DNA from: Porphyridium purpureum
Lineage: Eukaryota; Rhodophyta; Bangiophyceae; Porphyridiales; Porphyridiaceae
NCBI GenBank assembly: GCA_008690995.1
Contig: VRMN01000011.1
Coordinates: 186,001-250,000, forward strand
Direction of reading: 5' to 3'
DNA length: 64,000 nucleotides
Both the position numbers and the translations under genes were made by a program. Under the pieces are notes generated by a model. It did not search any database, was not told where the DNA came from, and was given only the letters and a program-made list of their open reading frames with translations. Positions 59,941-64,000 of the stretch are shown piece by piece (positions within the stretch are counted from its first letter, which is position 1; every line of letters starts with the position of its first letter).

Positions 59941-60714
59941 TCAGCGGATGTACTTGTCCAAGAATCGCTTGTGGAATTCTGTCTGCAGAGCATTATTAAC
60001 AAATGCGGGCGGCCTATTTCCTCGCGAAGGAATCGGGTCTTCCCGAAGCACGACGTCTTCTGTCCAACTTTGCCGCGACCGGATGTCCCGCGATATCGAC
60101 GGCGCGGTTGAATCCGCAAAGTCACGCAACTGAATCAAGGGATTTCCATTATATACGGAATTCTTCTGCTCTGTCATTGTCGCGCCGTACACTGAGCCCG
60201 CCCTCGATGGGACACACGTTTCGGACGCACCAGATGCAACGCCCCGCTCTCTGCGGATTTTCTCGAGCTGGGCAAGCAGCTCTGCTTCCTCGTCTTCGTC
60301 ATCATCCGATGAAGACTCTGAAGATGACGCTTGGGTGCGGCTCGTTCGCTGGACCTCTTGACCCGGCGAAGACGGTCTCCCAGACTGAGCTGCATCATCT
60401 CGCTCGCTCGCCTCTAGACGTTGGGGAGGCAAAGCTTGTTGCCGGGGTTGCGGGATTATCGGGTTTCCTTGGAGTTGGTCAAGCCGCTCTGTCCCATAGT
60501 CTAGCTGCGTGAACGGTGCTTCATCCTGGGGTCCGATACGGGTGCTGTCGGGCACACGCTGTGGCGTGACGCGTTGTGCCATTGGCTTGCGCGTCTTGAG
60601 CTGCCCATGCGCGGATTTGCTCTTCCCCGAGACGCGAGCGGACGCAACGCCCAGGCGCCATCTCCCTTGAACCTCTGCGCCGCGCGCCGACACGGTGTGG
60701 GCTTTATGCGACAT
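59941..60714 (-). CDS. CWC15: Spliceosome protein CWC15
   Basis: 257 residues. The N-terminus (MSHKAHTVSARGAE, then SGKSKSAHGQLKTR) loosely follows the family's short conserved start. The acidic middle is SSSDDDEDEEAELLAQLEKIRRERG. The C-terminal core is canonical: NGNPLIQL, RQSWTEDVVLRE, PAFVNNALQTEFHKRFLDKYIR. CWC15 belongs to the Prp19-related NTC complex in the active spliceosome, in the nucleus. The open frame continues to 61335 across the neighbouring gene, but the first plausible ATG is at 60714. Divergent with the histone-fold gene, with GTACAGTG at 60815 between them. Its presence matters because introns are rare here. Confidence 0.9.
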   Translation of the reverse strand: MSHKAHTVSARGAEVQGRWRLGVASARVSGKSKSAHGQLKTRKPMAQRVTPQRVPDSTRIGPQDEAPFTQLDYGTERLDQLQGNPIIPQPRQQALPPQRLEASERDDAAQSGRPSSPGQEVQRTSRTQASSSESSSDDDEDEEAELLAQLEKIRRERGVASGASETCVPSRAGSVYGATMTEQKNSVYNGNPLIQLRDFADSTAPSISRDIRSRQSWTEDVVLREDPIPSRGNRPPAFVNNALQTEFHKRFLDKYIR

Positions 60715-60794
60715 GACTCTGCCCGCGCCACCCAACGATGCCACCGCGACGCTCAACTGCCGCGCCGGGCCGAACAAATTCGGCCCTTGCGAGT

Positions 60795-60822
60795 GTACCT
60801 CGCATCTCAATAAGGTACAGTG
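60795..60822. promoter_or_regulatory. GTACAGTG motif in the CWC15/histone-fold divergent promoter
   Basis: GTGTACC at 60794 and GGTACAGTGCACC at 60814 lie in a spacer of 222 bases between the two start codons, about 100 bases upstream of each. Confidence 0.5.
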
Positions 60823-60936
60823 CACCGCACTTTTTGGCGCGAAACGTTTGCGGGGGTGCGATGGCGTGCAGTCGGTGTCGAGCTGTGCGCCACGCGGGCT
60901 GGCGGGGCAGTGTACCGAGGCGGCGGAGAAGGAGGC

Positions 60937-61452
60937 ATGGTGGAAGTCAAGGCCGATGGGGCACCGGCGCTGCCGCAGTCGCGCGTGCGCGACGTGATCC
61001 GCTTGGACGCAGACATGGAAGGCCTCAGTGTGCGCCGTGACGCGCTGCTCACGGTGTCCAAAGCCGCAGAGCTCTTCATCGAGCTCCTGGTGCAGGAAGC
61101 GATGAATGGCACTCAGGGCTCCGTCAAAAAAATCGAATACAAGCATATTGCGGAAGCTGTCCACGGAATCCCGGCATTCGCCTTCTTGCAAGAAATGGTG
61201 CCCCTGGACTCCTCCAGGGCCGTACACTTGGACGCGTTTGCTGGACTGGCGGAGGCTGCCACCGCTGAGGACGTGAACCCGACCACAGATCAGCATGATG
61301 GGACAAAGGACGAGACGCCCTCGAAGCCTGCTCATTCAATCTGCACACCTGCGGTCGCAGTCGACAACACTGAGACAGTGCAGAGCTCCGCTGGATCTGG
61401 ACATTTTGACGCTTTGGGTCCGGCAGAAGGAGGCATGGACATTGAAACTTAG
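60937..61452 (+). CDS. Histone-fold protein of the CHRAC/DPB3 (NF-YC-like) type
   Basis: 171 residues. The histone-fold domain is at about 10-95: LPQSRVRDVIRLDADM, then LLTVSKAAELFIELLVQEAM, KKIEYKHIAEAV and FLQEMVP. The LP-SRV---I--D opening and the SKA-ELFI helix are those of CBF/NF-Y/archaeal histone family members such as CHRAC15/17, DPB3/4 (POLE3/4) and Negative cofactor 2. The tail is acidic and disordered. Likely roles are chromatin remodelling or DNA polymerase epsilon; which one cannot be decided. Nuclear. First ATG 60937. Confidence 0.8.
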   Translation: MVEVKADGAPALPQSRVRDVIRLDADMEGLSVRRDALLTVSKAAELFIELLVQEAMNGTQGSVKKIEYKHIAEAVHGIPAFAFLQEMVPLDSSRAVHLDAFAGLAEAATAEDVNPTTDQHDGTKDETPSKPAHSICTPAVAVDNTETVQSSAGSGHFDALGPAEGGMDIET

Positions 61453-61730
61453 CTCAGCCACAAATGAAAGACGATGCTTCGTAGGATCCGCTCTCCAAAA
61501 TTTTGCGATTGACAGACCCAAAAAGCCCTGCTTGCCGAAATAATCAGATGCCGACCATGTGAAATTCACTCGCTCGGTGGCTCACTGCGAACATGCCCGA
61601 GCTTCATTAGTGTGACTCGATTCTTCCTCGCGTGCTCTTCCCCAAACATACGTAGAAGCTGGTTTTTCATCGCTCATCGGCGCTGCAATCTTGTATTTCG
61701 CTCACGGAAAGGAGTGACATTAATGGCACC

Positions 61731-63272
61731 ATGATTGCGTTTGTTCCGGTCGCGCACGCACAGCGAAGAGCGATCTTCTCGCGAGGATGCATCCCTCGCG
61801 ATGGCACAGCAAGATGCCGCAAGCGTGCTGGCTCGCTGACGACCATGTGCATGGCAGTGCGATACGACCTGGTCACTTTAGGGAATGTGTGCGTGGACCT
61901 TGTCGTCCCAGCCCGAGCCTTCCCGATTGAACCTGGGGTACATCAGGACATGGTGGCTCCGGCGTCTGTCACCTGTGGAGGAGCGGCAAATGCGCTCATC
62001 GTGGCGCGGCGGCTCGGTTTGAATGTTGCTGCGATTGGGCATGTTGGAAACGATACACTTGGACAGATACTGACGTCACAACTTCATGAGCATGGCATCA
62101 ATGCCAAGCATCTGGTCGTCTCGCCTACCCAGTCGACTGCGGCGTGCGCGATCATAACGGATGAGGATGGAAATCATACATTTATTGCTTCCAACGAGCG
62201 CCCGACCGCGATTTACTCGGATCTGACGGCAATCGATCCACGTACCCAAGAGCATCACGTACCTTCTGAGTTCAGAAGCGCCTTGCAGGCGGCCCGTGCG
62301 TTGCTGATCGATGGCTATGCACTTGATGATCTCACGTTTCCGTTGCTCGCAGGTTGCGTCCAAATCGCAAAGCAAAATGGTGCCCTGCTGATTTTCGATC
62401 CTCAGGCGACCACGCGCCATTTGGCACAGACCAACCGCCCTCTCTTGGACTACATGTGCTCTAATGCCAGCATTTTGTCCCTCACCATGGAAGAGGCAGA
62501 AGATCTGGTCCTCTACGCAGGCGAGGTGGTCTCACGAACACCGTCGGCACGCGCACCAACAATTGCGCGCGCACGTGATCTGTGCTCCCTTTTGTCAGGC
62601 AAGTTTCCATCGACGCAGTACATTCTCATCAAATGCGGCGCGGAAGGTTCTTGCGGACTGCAATGCTCAGCGAAGCCCGCGGCGGCTGAACACGCCGTTT
62701 TCGTGCACGGGATCGAGCTCGGTGACCGTTTCGTGGACTCGACCGGCGCAGGCGACAGCTTCGTAGCTGCATTCATAGCGGGCCTGCTCCACAACGGACT
62801 TGCACCTCTGGAAAATTTGCTGGCCCTCGCGAACGCTGCAGGTGCGGCGACATGTACGGCACGCGGCGCAGGGCCCAACTGCGCGACTTTCGAAGCAGTT
62901 GCGGCCTTTCTTCCGGAGAAACTCTCTGAGTCTTTAAACGCCCAGCCCAAAGACCAATACCAAAACCAACCTCACTGCGTGCTGCACGTGACTCTGGAGT
63001 GTCCGGACGCCGTGGAGTCTGCATTTCTCAAGTTGGCCAACGAGCTGGCCGTCCACTCGCGCAAAGAGGTCGGATGCATTTCGTACTCGTTCGCTCGAAG
63101 TTGCGACAACCCGCGCCACTTCATGGTCGTCGAGCGGTTTGCGAGCGTTGAGGCTCTCGACGTCCACTCGAATTCAGAACATTTCAAGCGCATTGTGCCG
63201 CGTTTTGAGGAGCTGGGTGTGCGCACGCTTTCGGCACAAAAAGGCGTCGTCGTCTTAGAAGCGGAAAAATAA
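61731..63272 (+). CDS. PfkB-family sugar kinase fused to an antibiotic-biosynthesis-monooxygenase (ABM) domain
   Basis: 513 residues. An N-terminal extension (MIAFVPVAHAQRRAIFSRG) is followed by a PfkB/ribokinase domain: VTLGNVCVDLVV, CGGAANALIVARRLGLNVAAIGHVGND, GYALDD, and signature 2 DSTGAGDSFVAAFIAG (near 336) with its catalytic Asp. The C-terminal 100 residues (HCVLHVTLECPDAVESAF, EVGCISYSFARSCDNPRHFMVVERFASVEALDVH) form an ABM-like ferredoxin fold. PfkB kinases phosphorylate sugars or nucleosides. ABM domains act as cofactor-free oxygenases or quinol-handling modules. The pairing is unusual to me and its reaction is unknown. The AFV near the N-terminus suggests plastid import. Confidence 0.85.
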   Translation: MIAFVPVAHAQRRAIFSRGCIPRDGTARCRKRAGSLTTMCMAVRYDLVTLGNVCVDLVVPARAFPIEPGVHQDMVAPASVTCGGAANALIVARRLGLNVAAIGHVGNDTLGQILTSQLHEHGINAKHLVVSPTQSTAACAIITDEDGNHTFIASNERPTAIYSDLTAIDPRTQEHHVPSEFRSALQAARALLIDGYALDDLTFPLLAGCVQIAKQNGALLIFDPQATTRHLAQTNRPLLDYMCSNASILSLTMEEAEDLVLYAGEVVSRTPSARAPTIARARDLCSLLSGKFPSTQYILIKCGAEGSCGLQCSAKPAAAEHAVFVHGIELGDRFVDSTGAGDSFVAAFIAGLLHNGLAPLENLLALANAAGAATCTARGAGPNCATFEAVAAFLPEKLSESLNAQPKDQYQNQPHCVLHVTLECPDAVESAFLKLANELAVHSRKEVGCISYSFARSCDNPRHFMVVERFASVEALDVHSNSEHFKRIVPRFEELGVRTLSAQKGVVVLEAEK

Positions 63273-63358
63273 ATGCAGGCAAGTTTTACATTGGGAGACG
63301 ATAGTTGGACAGTCAGTTCCGAAGTTCTCTGTGCGGGAGGGAGACACACAAAAGTAGC

Positions 63359-64000
63359 ATGGCTCCCACAGGGTTAGGATCGAACTCCGGAAGTACGGAG
63401 TCATTGTCTTTGGCGCACAGTCTCTTGGCACCCGAGGAGGGCTACGGCTCCGATTCCGGTTCTGCCTCTGGCTCTGGCTCCGGCTCCGGGGTTAAAGTCG
63501 CCCCAGGGGCTGCGGCAGTCGACGAAACCCCTTTGAACGTTCAAGCGTACCGTCGCATTCGAGTCGTACGAGTCGGTGCGCGCGCGGATGCGAACACGGC
63601 GAAATGGTGTCTATATTTATGCGAAGGGGGCGATCAGCTTTCGATTCTGGTGGCGAATCTGCCGATTGTAGTTTCGGAGGCAGCAATCAAGGTGGCACTC
63701 CAGCACTATGTGCCTGTTGCGTCGGTCTCTATTGTACCGGCCCGCGGTGAGGTCAATGAAGTTGCGACTACACAGTCGGCTCTGGTGCGATTTGACAGCA
63801 CCTCGGCGTGCAAAAAGTTGTTTACACTGGGCAACGTTGACCATCTGGCGCGCCTCCTGGATGACAACGAGCGTCTAGGTAGCGCTCGTTCTGGCAACCT
63901 TGATGACGATACAGGTGAAGAAAATAGAGAATCTGCCGCTGCAGCACAGGGCGTCGGAGTCTTGGCACCTTGGCTTCAAGTAAGTGCTCGTGGACCCGAG
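63359..64000 (+). CDS. Partial RRM-like protein, possibly Rrp7
   Basis: Open from ATG 63359 to the window edge, 214 residues so far. After a Gly-Ser repeat (about 30-42) comes a domain with LYLCEGGDQLSILVANLPIVVSEAAIKVALQHYVPVASVSIVP, then SALVRFDSTSACKKLFTL. That is the beta-alpha-beta pattern of an RRM with the NLP loop, as in the rRNA processing protein Rrp7. The following APWLQ could be the start of the Rrp7 W-containing linker. The gene continues past the window. A consensus splice donor (GTAAGT, 63980-63985) near the edge may end the first exon, in which case the last six codons would be intron. Other RRM proteins are possible. Confidence 0.5.
   Translation, partial: MAPTGLGSNSGSTESLSLAHSLLAPEEGYGSDSGSASGSGSGSGVKVAPGAAAVDETPLNVQAYRRIRVVRVGARADANTAKWCLYLCEGGDQLSILVANLPIVVSEAAIKVALQHYVPVASVSIVPARGEVNEVATTQSALVRFDSTSACKKLFTLGNVDHLARLLDDNERLGSARSGNLDDDTGEENRESAAAAQGVGVLAPWLQVSARGPE

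Noticed and set aside
60715-61335. N-terminal extension of CWC15
   Set aside because: Runs through the divergent promoter and the neighbouring histone-fold gene; the CWC15 start fits at 60714.

Overview
This window looks like nuclear DNA of a unicellular red alga, most likely Porphyridium or a close relative. It is GC-rich and gene-dense, genes are mostly intronless, and there are no operons. It carries nuclear genes for plastid proteins typical of the red lineage: PsbU, the cytochrome b6f Rieske protein, SufD, FtsH, Obg, HflX and the large subunit of carbamoyl-phosphate synthase. They sit among ordinary eukaryotic genes such as MED15, CWC15, GINS PSF3, GPN3, GPHR, SDHAF1 and COX20. The species assignment is inference from gene content only.

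Layout. 1-11.4 kb: the tail of an unknown Ala/Glu/Lys-rich protein, plastid carB, plastid obg, a degraded Tc1-like transposon and an unknown gene. 11.7-19.5 kb: petC, an Mpv17-family protein, a Ttd14-like ATPase, GPN3 and sufD. 19.5-24.3 kb is gene-poor: a decayed two-repeat Myb gene, a small hypothetical gene, psbU and a decayed Hedgehog-type Hint domain. 24.3-30.3 kb: two plastid methyltransferases flanking ftsH. 30.3-35.9 kb: an O-fucosyltransferase-like gene, the mitochondrial assembly factors SDHAF1 and COX20, a Golgi sulfotransferase and a Merlin transposase remnant. 36.2-47.4 kb: BSD protein, PSF3, class 3 lipase, MED15, GPHR and PhyH. 47.4-64 kb: DEAD-like helicase, HflX, RING-H2 protein, DUF1295 reductase-like protein, fatty acid 2-hydroxylase, DMT transporter, CWC15, a histone-fold protein, a PfkB-ABM fusion and a partial RRM/Rrp7-like gene.

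How the genes relate. Several encode nuclear halves of complexes whose other subunits are plastid-encoded in red algae (CarB with CarA, SufD with SufB/C, PetC with PetA/B/D). Nine to eleven plastid-type proteins share a short N-terminal pattern with a phenylalanine within the first six residues (MAFV and variants). The sulfotransferase and O-fucosyltransferase-like enzymes fit an alga that secretes sulfated polysaccharide.

Three observations stand out. (1) The O-fucosyltransferase gene contains a near-perfect 230 bp tandem duplication whose single AG|GT site would let the spliceosome remove exactly one copy and restore the frame: a candidate newborn intron. (2) An octamer, GTACAGT(G/T), occurs about 17 times by eye, only between genes and mostly in divergent promoters, often paired: a candidate core promoter or activator site. 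(3) COX20 is intact only after joining three exons, so short introns do exist here. I saw no rRNA, tRNA or CRISPR array. Start codons were set at the first plausible ATG, because several longer open frames begin with GTG, TTG or upstream sequence.
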